This document shows, in pieces, positions 1 to 7,308 of a stretch of 26,756 bases of DNA. The stretch is from JAFGOM01 sp964428385. GTDB lineage: Archaea; Halobacteriota; Methanomicrobia; Methanomicrobiales; Methanospirillaceae. A program made the position numbers and the translations under genes. The DNA lies in assembly GCA_964428385.1 (NCBI GenBank), contig CAYRYR010000030.1, positions 1 to 26,756 on the forward strand, written 5' to 3'. A model generated the notes under the pieces. That model had not been told where the DNA came from. It was given only the letters and a program-made list of their open reading frames with translations, and made no database searches. How positions within the stretch are numbered: the stretch's first letter is position 1; each line of letters opens with the position of its first letter.

Positions 1-6
1 ACGAAA

Positions 7-49
7 GTGATTCTAACATGACTATTTCATATCACTTGAAAAATCGACA
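7..49 (+). repeat. MITE end, half copy
   Basis: This 43 bp segment ends in TTGAAAAATCGACA. It matches 7109-7151 on the same strand and 10989-11026 on the opposite strand. The last of these is one terminus of the complete MITE at 10984-11333, so this is a solo or truncated end of the same family. It lies just downstream of the broken PIN gene at 122-319. Whether it caused that truncation cannot be seen because the window starts here. Confidence 0.6.
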
Positions 50-121
50 ACGCCGAATAATGAGATCTTCACTGTTCAGATTATATTCTTCCTGAGTGGT
101 AAGGGAATCTGAATCTGACCA

Positions 122-319
122 TTATCTGATATTTCTCCAACTTCCATGCAAATTATCTTGCACTTCGAAATATGTATGCTTTCGCTCGCTATAAAAAAAT
201 GGATGGTAAATAATTAGTGATGATATGTGTTCTAAAAGAATATTGGTGTCCAGTAGATACATCAGACTTGCGGAGTCGCCAATTATCAGATCCCGTTCCT
301 GCGGCTTTGCTACGTCCAT
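122..319 (-). pseudogene. Truncated PIN-domain (VapC-type) toxin fragment
   Basis: A 65-codon frame contains MYLLDTNILLE at about residues 20-30. This is the hallmark start of PIN-domain ribonucleases, with the first catalytic Asp in LDTN. Full VapC proteins run about 120-140 residues and have three or four acidic residues. Here the similarity fades some 20 residues after the motif and the frame stops. The first 19 residues do not look like PIN sequence, so the original start was probably the ATG before YLLD. The frame starts on a TAATG overlap with the open frame at 319-513, an arrangement typical of antitoxin-toxin pairs. I read it as a dead vapC. What is seen is the motif and the truncation; the toxin-antitoxin assignment is inference. 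Confidence 0.4.
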
Positions 320-513
320 TATGGATCAGTTTGTACTACTATTGAGAATCCCAGTCTGATGTTTTTTAAGTGCTCTGTAATGCTTTTCAGAGGTTCAGGG
401 TCAGGTACGTGTTTCCTGGCAATCCCCTTGTTTATTTCGTGAAAAAAACAGTAAGAAGATCTCGAAAAAATGCAGTATTTCCTCATTAAAAATGCGATTT
501 TTCCATTCATCAC
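319..513 (-). CDS. Small open frame coupled to the PIN fragment, unrecognised
   Basis: A 64-residue frame whose TAA stop overlaps the ATG of the next frame (TAATG). That position would suit the antitoxin of a VapBC pair, but the sequence matches no antitoxin family I know. A second frame over the same DNA, beginning MTSDEWKNRIFNEEILHFF near position 522, looks equally protein-like and ends after about 40 codons. The locus may therefore be a frameshifted remnant rather than a live gene. Function unknown. Confidence 0.2.
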   Translation of the reverse strand: MMNGKIAFLMRKYCIFSRSSYCFFHEINKGIARKHVPDPEPLKSITEHLKNIRLGFSIVVQTDP

Positions 514-633
514 TGGTCATGTAACATAATCACCCGGTGATCGCAAAAATCAGGGAGATTACAGGATTCATGATTTAGATATACTGAAATAGTATGTTGA
601 TACTACATTTTCATTGGGAAAGGAATTTTAACC

Positions 634-1458
634 ATGATGAAAAGAACTATTTTTGGAATATTGCTCATAATTGGAATTATGAGCGTTTGTATTTGTGGAG
701 CAGCGGTTACCAAGAGCAATCCTTTGGATACTGTGAAAAAACCGGTATCGATGCCGGCAGCAGCGGAGCTTCCTGAGATGTGTAATCAGCCGTATGGCTT
801 GTGTGATACTGCTATCTGTACTCCCATGGAATCAGATCCGACACAGGTGCTATGTACATGCCCGGTTGAGGAAGGGGTTTCTATGGGGATGAAATCCTGT
901 TCTGCACGGGCTCCGGTTGGCATGTATCAGAATGAGGATAAAGAATGGATGATACAAGCAGGAGCTCCCGTTGGTCAGATAGTCTCCACGTACTCGTTTC
1001 TGCATGCAGCCCCTACTGATCATGGAGAGATAAATCCTAATACGACTCCTGAAGATTATTCCGGGGATTTGTATATCAGAACATGTGCTGGTGGGAACTG
1101 GGCAGACTGCTTTGATAAGCCATGTTTTGTGCCCGCAGCTGATCCTTTGGCAGATGTGATGACCGACAGGAAAGCAGCTGATTATGCCATCTGTCAGTGT
1201 GGTATCGTGACAAATATATCGGATTATGTAATAATTGGTCCAGAGGATCCCAGCTGTACGAGTAACACTATCTGTCAGGATTATCTCTGGTCAGCTGGTG
1301 ATATGAGTGTAATGGTTCCGGGAACCGCTCTTTTAAGGGCATATCTTGCGAATCATCCAGAAGAGGATCCATACCAGGCGTATGTCATGAATAATTGTCC
1401 AAACTGTAAAACCTGTAAAGATTTTGTAGGTCAGAATCAGACCAGCACTGAAGAATAA
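634..1458 (+). CDS. Secreted cysteine-rich protein with duplicated Cys module
   Basis: A 274-residue protein with an N-terminal hydrophobic segment (residues 5-24) reading as a signal peptide or membrane anchor; SVCICGAA could also be a lipobox-like site. The mature part has 16 cysteines, at 50, 57, 62, 74, 76, 89, 151, 159, 164, 187, 189, 208, 214, 255, 258 and 261. Two modules repeat the plan C-x4-C, then a short stretch ending in DP, then C-x-C, then a single C: C57/C62/C74/C76/C89 and C159/C164/C187/C189/C208. The C-terminus carries CPNCKTC. Even spacing suggests disulphides or metal binding outside the membrane. ATG 634 follows a purine-rich GGAAAGGA stretch; a second ATG follows directly. 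No family recognised. It is a single-gene unit with its own terminator. Another secreted cysteine-rich protein lies at 11486-12385. Confidence 0.8.
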   Translation: MMKRTIFGILLIIGIMSVCICGAAVTKSNPLDTVKKPVSMPAAAELPEMCNQPYGLCDTAICTPMESDPTQVLCTCPVEEGVSMGMKSCSARAPVGMYQNEDKEWMIQAGAPVGQIVSTYSFLHAAPTDHGEINPNTTPEDYSGDLYIRTCAGGNWADCFDKPCFVPAADPLADVMTDRKAADYAICQCGIVTNISDYVIIGPEDPSCTSNTICQDYLWSAGDMSVMVPGTALLRAYLANHPEEDPYQAYVMNNCPNCKTCKDFVGQNQTSTEE

Positions 1459-1473
1459 CGAAATCAAGACTTA

Positions 1474-1496
1474 CGGGATATCTTCCCGCTTTTTTT
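1474..1496 (+). terminator. Hairpin plus T-run after the cysteine-rich gene
   Basis: CGGGA (1474-1478) pairs with TCCCG (1484-1488) across a five-base loop and is followed by seven T residues (1490-1496). It begins 16 bases after the stop codon at 1458, so it fits as the terminator of that gene. Confidence 0.65.
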
Positions 1497-1892
1497 ATTC
1501 TGGAATCTGAATTTTTTCTTTGGATTCATCGTTAATAGTGCACTATAATAAATAACACAATTTAAAGCAGTCATTGTATTTTAAATGTGATTACTTCCTG
1601 CGGATCCATGTGTATGGATAGAAGAGAGTGCCCTAATTTTTTGTTGGCCTTTGGTTTACAATTTAAAATGAAATTTTAAATGGTTACCTTCTCCACGTTT
1701 TTTTAGATAGATCCTCCTTCATGATTGGAGTTGACCTCCTTTTATATCTATGAAATTTGATATAAATCGAAAAATGTTGAACATATTACCATCCTATTAA
1801 CGGTATTAAAAATTGTATGTATCTCTGTTACTACGAAGTACTGATCTTTTTGATTCCTGCATAGGCAGAGGATGAAAAGAAATGTAGTTTTA
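1497..1892. other. AT-rich spacer between convergent genes
   Basis: The spacer separates the converging cysteine-rich and amidohydrolase genes. It is AT-rich with several T-runs. I saw no open frame, repeat-family member or RNA gene in it. Confidence 0.5.
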
Positions 1893-3185
1893 TTATTTCA
1901 GTGTAAAGGTGAATGGTTCAGACAGGATGAGATCATGAGTCTTATATTGCTCGTTAGAAATAGGTCCGTCTCGTAAGAAAAATTGTACTGTCATTGTCTT
2001 TTCTGTCAAGTCGGTTACAACCGTCCAGAGCAGTCGCACCGTCTCTCCGGTCAGTCCCCCTTCAGAGCTTGCATCAGCATTTGCCTGGACCTCTGCCATC
2101 GCGTCCCAGGCATCACTGGTATTGAATAAGCCCTTATGGTTATTGATATACTGATGAAGCTTTGCACTTCTCAGGTAATCATCATGAGTATCCTGTGGGT
2201 TTTCAGGCGCTAATTTGGTGATATCTGGTTTGAGATGGACTGCATAGTTTGTTAATGAGACTGGCGTGTCGTTGTAATCAGTAAAGATTACTTCGCGTGA
2301 TGTGTTGTCAAATTCTGCTATAGTTGCTTCTCCGGAATCGTCACAGATGAGGAAGTGTTGCCCGATAAATGGCATGGAAATGCGACTTGTAAGCAACCGC
2401 ATCTTTGCCTCTTTGACAGTGGCACAATGTTCAAGCACTGATCGGAGTGTCTGCATAAAATTCAGTCCGGTTGTTGTTCCTCCTGCAAGACTGCTCAGGG
2501 GATCATTATAGGTATCACCATCCTGAAGAGAGGCGACATACAGTCCTTCTTCGTTGATTCCATCAACAACCCCGTTGAGCAGATCAGTAGTTCCAATGAC
2601 AATCGTGGCGTATCCTTCTTCAGGATATATCTCGACAACATGATTGAGAGTTCCCATCCTGTCTATGAGAATTTCTTGCAGGTTCCCGTCCTGGATTTCT
2701 GTAAAAACATCGAGATTAGGGTTATATGACCATTCCATGTTTCTGCCGGCAATTGCATGTCCGTCTTGTGTAAAAACAGGTGGGAAATATATCGCTGAGC
2801 AGGAGGGAAAACGTGTTACATAGACCGGGAATGTTGCATCAAACGTATAATCATCCTCTTTGAGATCATAGGCCTGTTTTATTCCTTTCACCCGGTTTTC
2901 GAGGACACTATCATACCCCCTGATGTACTCTTCTTTTGCTTTTCCGTATATCGAAGAATCAAAAGGAACAAGAACTGAGTCACATTCAATAATACCAATC
3001 CTCCCCAGTTCATATCCAATCTCTTCATCTGTCCCCCCCCTGATTACAATATGGATGACCTCCATGTAGGTTTCATTATCTGGCGATAAAAGAACAGAAT
3101 AGGTAGTGTTTGTAACTGCATAAACACCAGCAGGGATGAGGATGAAGATACATATACCAAGTACCAGAAGTCTTATTTGAAGCAT
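1893..3185 (-). CDS. Secreted C45/linear-amide C-N hydrolase family protein
   Basis: About 430 residues from ATG 3185. A signal peptide (hydrophobic LLVLGICIFILIPAG, then VYA) puts it outside the membrane. The family signature is CSAIYFPPVFTQDGHAIAGR followed by NMEW: in this Ntn-hydrolase group (acyl-CoA:6-APA acyltransferase, peptidase C45, choloylglycine hydrolase and acid ceramidase relatives) the Cys becomes the N-terminal nucleophile after self-cleavage. That Cys is residue 129 from ATG 3185. Later blocks (GLYVASLQDGD, and a C-terminal part following SLTNYAVHL) fit the same fold. The substrate cannot be deduced; an amide or N-acyl bond is likely. An in-frame TTG at 3206 would add seven residues. 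I prefer ATG 3185 because it gives a normal signal peptide and lies about 25 bases from a TATA box. It stands alone. Confidence 0.75.
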   Translation of the reverse strand: MLQIRLLVLGICIFILIPAGVYAVTNTTYSVLLSPDNETYMEVIHIVIRGGTDEEIGYELGRIGIIECDSVLVPFDSSIYGKAKEEYIRGYDSVLENRVKGIKQAYDLKEDDYTFDATFPVYVTRFPSCSAIYFPPVFTQDGHAIAGRNMEWSYNPNLDVFTEIQDGNLQEILIDRMGTLNHVVEIYPEEGYATIVIGTTDLLNGVVDGINEEGLYVASLQDGDTYNDPLSSLAGGTTTGLNFMQTLRSVLEHCATVKEAKMRLLTSRISMPFIGQHFLICDDSGEATIAEFDNTSREVIFTDYNDTPVSLTNYAVHLKPDITKLAPENPQDTHDDYLRSAKLHQYINNHKGLFNTSDAWDAMAEVQANADASSEGGLTGETVRLLWTVVTDLTEKTMTVQFFLRDGPISNEQYKTHDLILSEPFTFTLK

Positions 3186-3208
3186 ACATCTCTGGTATGT
3201 CTGCAAGT

Positions 3209-3216
3209 TTTATAAA
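3209..3216 (-). promoter_or_regulatory. TATA box of the C45-type hydrolase
   Basis: TTTATAAA lies 24-31 bases upstream of ATG 3185 on the minus strand. Archaeal transcription starts about 25 bases from the TATA box, so the message would start at or next to the ATG and be leaderless or nearly so. There is no Shine-Dalgarno sequence, which agrees. Confidence 0.5.
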
Positions 3217-3279
3217 TGTTCTTTTATTACCATTTTGCACTGTTATTTTTATGAAAGATGCCTCTATCCGGGTATTCTG

Positions 3280-3398
3280 GGCTCAGTCTGAAAAACAATT
3301 GATACCATCCTATCATGTTCAGACAGGATTTCATTACAGGACATTCTGACGTTCATATTGACAATATTCCTTATCACGTTAAGAATTCAAACCACAGA
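3280..3398 (+). repeat. MITE half copy A, upstream edge of the ATPase-nuclease cassette
   Basis: About 113 bp running from GGCTCAGTCTGAAAAAC to AAACCACAGAG. It is nearly identical to 5591-5703 in the same orientation, with only a handful of differences. It is more distantly similar to the right half of the complete MITE at 10984-11333 read on the minus strand. It has one element terminus and reaches the inner CAGAGG motif, but the other half is missing. Confidence 0.75.
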
Positions 3399-3508
3399 GG
3401 GTGGATAAAGAATTAAATCAGCAACGTGAAGTGTCATAGACGGATCCGAGGCTGGTAGGGGGGAGTGGAATAAAAAGACGAGGGTGGTTACTATTATAGG
3501 TAATGGCG

Positions 3509-3526
3509 AAACTTTCTAGAAAGTTT
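3509..3526. repeat. Perfect 18 bp palindrome
   Basis: AAACTTTCTAGAAAGTTT equals its own reverse complement. It lies about 280 bases upstream of the ATPase-nuclease gene. It could be a regulator site, a processing hairpin or part of a mobile element end. Confidence 0.6.
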
Positions 3527-3618
3527 TCCTTAATCTATGTAGTGCGATCAGCTTGCACGCCTTCATATAACCTCAGTTTCATTTCGATTATTACAATATG
3601 TTATGCTGGGCACTATAA

Positions 3619-3634
3619 TTCTACCCGGGTAGAA
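3619..3634. repeat. Perfect 16 bp palindrome
   Basis: TTCTACCCGGGTAGAA equals its own reverse complement and lies about 170 bases upstream of the start at 3806. Its core resembles the hairpin downstream of the same gene (TTCCTACC..GGTAGGAA at 5441-5460), which suggests the two belong to one unit. Function unknown. Confidence 0.6.
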
Positions 3635-3805
3635 ATGCCTGAATATGCTAGGGGATGAATGAGAACCGGTGACCATCAGGACATGGAGACAACTGACTCA
3701 TCCGGATTATCGTATTGAAACGGATACAATACTAAAAATGCACGTAAAAAACCGTATTGGATGGAAAATTATGAATGCCATAAATGAGTAGTATAATCAT
3801 TGATA

Positions 3806-5362
3806 ATGTCTTTGACGAAACTTCCCATAGGAATCCAGTCATTTTCTGAAATTATTATAGATAACTTTAGATATGTTGATAAAACACCATATATTTCATC
3901 CCTTGTAGGGAGGGGAAAATACTATTTTCTTTCACGGCCCCGTAGGTTTGGAAAAAGTCTTTTTATCGACACTCTTGATTGTGCATTTTCAGGAAAACGT
4001 AACCTCTTTACAGGTCTTTTTCTTGACCAACCGGAATCAGGATGGGACTTTTCAAAAAAATACCCGGTTCTCCGTATTGACTGGTCGGCCTCCCCTGTCA
4101 GGACACCTTCAGACCTGACAATGCGAATTCATGAGATCCTGGATACATGGGCATGTACATATGGGTGTTTGCCACAGCAGAGATCAATTGGCGGAAAATT
4201 TGATTTTATTGTGAAAACCATCCAGGAAAAAACTGGAATGCAGGTTGTAATCCTTATTGATGAATACGATAAACCGATACTTGATACCATAAAAAACCCT
4301 GCTATCGCAGCTGAAATGCGGGATCTACTCAGAGATTTTTATGGTGTCCTCAAATCACTAGATCCCTTTCTGAAATTTGTGATGCTCACTGGTGTATCAA
4401 AATTTGTAAAGACTGGTATATTTTCAGGACTCAATAACCTCAATGATATTACCCTTGATACCCAGTACTCCGCTATCTGTGGATATACTGAAGAAGATCT
4501 TGAGACTGTGTTTGCAGATTATATTGCCGGATTTGAAAAAGATAGTATTAGAGAATGGTATAACGGTTATTCCTGGACCGGGGAGAGAGTATACAATCCC
4601 TTTGATATTCTCCTTCTTTTTTCTAAAGGAGTGTACAGACCATATTGGTTTGAAACCGGCACACCTGCTTTTCTAATTGATTTGTGGCAAAAAACTCCTA
4701 AAATCCCGGCAGAATATGATGGAATGATTGCAGGAGATGAATTGCTGGGCTCTTTTGATCCTGAACAGATTCGAACTGATACTCTCCTTTTTCAGGCAGG
4801 ATATCTGACTATCAAATCCTGGGAGAGTAATCCGGACATTGGCACCTGGTATACCCTGGGATTTCCTAACCGTGAAGTCAGAGAAGCATTTAATCGTATG
4901 ATCTTGTCAATTCTGGGTCCTGATACTGCTACTATCTCACTACCACAACACCGCAAGGTACTGCAGGAGGGCGATACAGAGGGCCTGCGAAAACTTGTTC
5001 ATTCATTATTTTCATCAATTCCTCATGACTGGTACCGAAACAATCCAATCTCTGAATATGAAGGATATTATGCGAGTGTGTTCTATTCCTGGCTTTCCAG
5101 TCTTGGATTTGTCGTTATTGGGGAGGATGTAACAAACAAAGGGAGAATTGATCTGACGGTACTTACAAGTCACTGGATTTGGGTATTTGAGTTCAAAGTA
5201 AAGGGAATTGATATAAGTGGAGATGCAATGCCACTCGAACAGATCAAGAAGAAGGGATATACAGAGAAGTATCAGGCAGATTCAAGGGAGATCATAATGG
5301 CAGGGATTATTTTCGATCCTGAAAGCCGGAATATTGAGCAGTGGGATGTCGAAAAGGTGTAA
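3806..5362 (+). CDS. AAA-like ATPase with C-terminal PD-(D/E)XK nuclease domain
   Basis: A 518-residue protein of the widespread family pairing an AAA-ATPase-like domain (PF09820 type) with a PD-(D/E)XK nuclease domain (PF08011 type). It opens with the typical KLPIGIQSFSEII and VDKTPYI. Walker A is RPRRFGKS (about residues 44-51) and Walker B is VVILIDEYDKP (about 147-157). The nuclease motif is Asp at about 449 in GRIDLTV and EFK at about 462-464 (VFEFKVKG). Length matches the family and the frame is intact, so activity is plausible. No biochemical role is established that I know of; it is usually listed as an uncharacterised mobile or defence-like ATPase. I chose ATG 3806 over TTG 3800, two codons earlier. 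It stands alone between two direct copies of a ~113 bp repeat. Confidence 0.85.
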   Translation: MSLTKLPIGIQSFSEIIIDNFRYVDKTPYISSLVGRGKYYFLSRPRRFGKSLFIDTLDCAFSGKRNLFTGLFLDQPESGWDFSKKYPVLRIDWSASPVRTPSDLTMRIHEILDTWACTYGCLPQQRSIGGKFDFIVKTIQEKTGMQVVILIDEYDKPILDTIKNPAIAAEMRDLLRDFYGVLKSLDPFLKFVMLTGVSKFVKTGIFSGLNNLNDITLDTQYSAICGYTEEDLETVFADYIAGFEKDSIREWYNGYSWTGERVYNPFDILLLFSKGVYRPYWFETGTPAFLIDLWQKTPKIPAEYDGMIAGDELLGSFDPEQIRTDTLLFQAGYLTIKSWESNPDIGTWYTLGFPNREVREAFNRMILSILGPDTATISLPQHRKVLQEGDTEGLRKLVHSLFSSIPHDWYRNNPISEYEGYYASVFYSWLSSLGFVVIGEDVTNKGRIDLTVLTSHWIWVFEFKVKGIDISGDAMPLEQIKKKGYTEKYQADSREIIMAGIIFDPESRNIEQWDVEKV

Positions 5363-5439
5363 AAAGGATTTTGCAGGATTTTTAGTATTACACCGTATCG
5401 GGATTATTATCGTATTAGGTTTAGTATCTGACAGAACTC

Positions 5440-5465
5440 ATTCCTACCATCTGGTAGGAATTTTG
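5440..5465 (+). terminator. Strong hairpin downstream of the ATPase-nuclease gene
   Basis: ATTCCTACC (5440-5448) and GGTAGGAAT (5453-5461) form a perfect nine-pair stem with loop ATCT, followed by a short T-run. It starts 77 bases after the stop codon. A terminator or 3'-end stabilising hairpin is the simplest reading. Its sequence echoes the palindrome at 3619-3634. Confidence 0.45.
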
Positions 5466-5590
5466 ACAATCTATCCTCTTGGGAAAAAGATCAGGAGAAA
5501 ATAAATCATGGTCTATCCTGATGTGAATGTTTTTCTCTTTGCTCTTTTATACGATGAGAACAGCATGCCTGAAGTTACCTGGAAAAGTTC

Positions 5591-5703
5591 AGTCTGAAAA
5601 ATAAGTGATATCATACTATCATGATCAGGCAGGATTTCATTACAGGACATTCGACGTTCATATTGACAATATTCCTTATCACGTTAAGAATTCAAACCAC
5701 AGA
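5591..5703 (+). repeat. MITE half copy B, downstream edge of the ATPase-nuclease cassette
   Basis: A direct copy of 3285-3398, starting AGTCTGAAAAATAAGTGATA and ending TTCAAACCACAGA. The inner ~65 bases are almost base-for-base identical to copy A, with one base missing in the CATTCTGACG stretch. The pair brackets about 2.2 kb holding one gene. The remainder of the 5363-5953 spacer shows nothing else. Confidence 0.75.
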
Positions 5704-5953
5704 TAGCAGAACCCTGGTGTCAGATACTCTGTGAAAAACGGCATAAGCAGGAATAAGGAAAAAAATACCGGTATCAGTTCCTTTCTTACAAGAGATTCTG
5801 GCAATAACCCGGCTTCCCATCCGTGAGACTGGTGTGTTACGGATAATACTCCCGATTTTTAAGAAAAGAGAAGCCAAAAGAATCGAAATTGTAATTCAAG
5901 GAACCGAACCGGAAGAGTGAACGAAAAAAATGAGGTTACACGCAGGAATATTC

Positions 5954-6292
5954 CTATAATAGTAGTATTTCACGAATTACCTTGGCGATCTCATTTAGTT
6001 GTTGATGAGCTACAACCCAGACAATATCAGGATCTGTGTTGAAATATTGATGTATCACGATATTTCACATTCCAATTATCTGTCGCCAGGGAATGAGGGG
6101 ATATGTATCTCTCATTTCACTATCAATCTGGCTTGCTGCTTCTCCAATAATCTCAAGTCTCCGGGTTACCGCATCGATTGTTTTTTGATCTGATTTAAAT
6201 GACTCTTTTGGAATTTCTCCTAAATAATCCTGAATTAGTTCAATTGCCTCCAGAATCTCCTCAAGAAATATGTTCTGTTCACGGGGTGACAT
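5954..6292 (-). pseudogene. hepT: HepT RNase toxin interrupted by TGA at the catalytic Arg
   Basis: In one unbroken register the frame runs from ATG 6292 to TAG 5954, about 112 codons, the normal HepT length. A TGA at 6065-6067 splits it. Before the stop it reads PWRQIIGM and after it NIVIHQYFNTDPDIVW. HepT toxins (HEPN RNases) carry R-x4-6-H-x-Y here, so the stop replaces the catalytic Arg, while His and the Tyr that MntA would AMPylate survive downstream. The likely change is CGA to TGA, a single transition. The product would be a 75-residue fragment without the active site. The start overlaps the end of mntA by 14 bases, the usual operon arrangement; TTG 6298 would add two residues. No frameshift and little other decay suggest recent inactivation, unless this is a sequencing error. 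Confidence 0.85.
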
Positions 6293-6596
6293 ACACAAGC
6301 TGATCCTTAATTAAATGGTATAACCGTTTATTTCTTATCAATCCATTGTGAGGGACAAGATCAACCGGAATTCCCAAAATCATTTCAAATTCATCTTTCA
6401 GGTCTACGATTTCAAGACCAATTGGTCTGTCAAAGTCTACCAGAATGTCAATATCACTATTTTCCGTGGCCTTTCCCTGGACATAACTCCCAAATAGTGC
6501 AAGAGATGAGATATGATATTTGGAGAACGTATGTGTTCTCAGTATTGTGATGATTGTTTCAAGAGTTGGTATATGTTTTTCCTTCATCTCTGTCAT
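6279..6596 (-). CDS. mntA: MntA-type nucleotidyltransferase antitoxin
   Basis: A 105-residue minimal nucleotidyltransferase. It has the GS-x10-DxD signature: G36-S37 (ALFGSYVQGKA) and D48/D50 (NSDIDILVDF), with a third acidic residue in PVDLVPH. In MntA/HepT systems this enzyme AMPylates the Tyr of HepT and blocks its RNase activity. The gene is first in a two-gene operon and overlaps hepT (5954-6292) by 14 bases. All visible catalytic residues are present although the partner toxin is broken. ATG 6596 is used; ATG 6587 is possible. No clear Shine-Dalgarno sequence. Confidence 0.85.
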   Translation of the reverse strand: MTEMKEKHIPTLETIITILRTHTFSKYHISSLALFGSYVQGKATENSDIDILVDFDRPIGLEIVDLKDEFEMILGIPVDLVPHNGLIRNKRLYHLIKDQLVYVTP

Positions 6597-6868
6597 AGTA
6601 ATTACCCGGACTTTTGTCTGTCTCCCAACAGATCACTAGGAACTCAAGAAAAACCCCTGATTTATCAGTGATTTATTACATATCATATTCAAAGTATGAA
6701 TAATCTGTGCCTATGCAGGTATAGCAATATATCAGAAATGGTTGTTCACTGATAATCCTGAAAAAGGCCTCTATATCAACAGATCTGCTAGGTTTTAGCA
6801 GGGACGAAAAACCAAAACATCTTTTATTCAGGGTGTTATACTCTGCCAAACATGAGGGACACCCAAAA

Positions 6869-7020
6869 TCAGATTAGATAAACATCTGGTGGTGATCCAT
6901 GATCGTGGTAATTTACATTATCTGAAACCCTGTTAGCAATAAAATGTATCACCCGTAATATATGGTACACAATACCTGATTACCACCAGAAGATCTCATT
7001 CAAAAATGTATCTAATCAGG
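6869..7020. repeat. Imperfect inverted repeat, ~150 bp unit
   Basis: The left arm 6869-6897 (TCAGATTAGATA...ATCTGGTGGTGATC) is complementary, with gaps, to the right arm 6976-7020 (CTGATTACCACCAGAAGATC...TATCTAATCAGG). The ends share GATTAGATA and TGGTGGT in inverted order. This could be a small MITE or a structured transcript. No coding frame lies inside. The spacer before it (6597-6868) holds a short hairpin, CTGCTA..TAGCAG at 6785-6801, and nothing else recognised. Confidence 0.45.
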
Positions 7021-7108
7021 TTTCTATCGAGAAAATAAGATGCCTGAGGTTGTTCAATCAGAGGAATTCAAACTGCAGAGGGCAGAGAAAGAGATCGAAA
7101 ATATTCAC

Positions 7109-7155
7109 GTGATTCTACGATGGCTAATTCAAATCATTTGAAAAATCGACAGAGT
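7109..7155 (+). repeat. MITE end, half copy
   Basis: Matches 7-49 and the left end of the complete MITE (10984-11026, opposite strand), ending TTGAAAAATCGACAGAGTC. About 45 bases before it is AAACTGCAGAGG, the inner motif also seen in the other copies. It lies 150-200 bases upstream of the signalling operon. Confidence 0.6.
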
Positions 7156-7308
7156 CAGCGGGTGGGAAATTGGCAAAGAGGGGTGTTTCAGTAAAAATCC
7201 CGTATGGAGTCAGATGGACAAAATATCGGGAGTTGTTTTACTGTACCATTTGGCCCCAGTACACAAGATATAAATGGAAGGGAACGAAGTACAAAATAGA
7301 CTGATATC

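Noticed and set aside
594..776. 60-codon frame overlapping the cysteine-rich gene
   Set aside because: Out-of-frame shadow of 634-1458, which has a signal peptide and ordered cysteines.
5692..5877. 61-codon minus-strand frame after MITE half copy B
   Set aside because: It begins inside ordinary spacer, ends in repeat sequence, and resembles no protein.
6065..6067. UGA in hepT as recoded selenocysteine
   Set aside because: The family has Arg here, not Cys or Sec. Selenocysteine is known from Methanococcales and Methanopyrales rather than this group, and no SECIS-like hairpin was seen.
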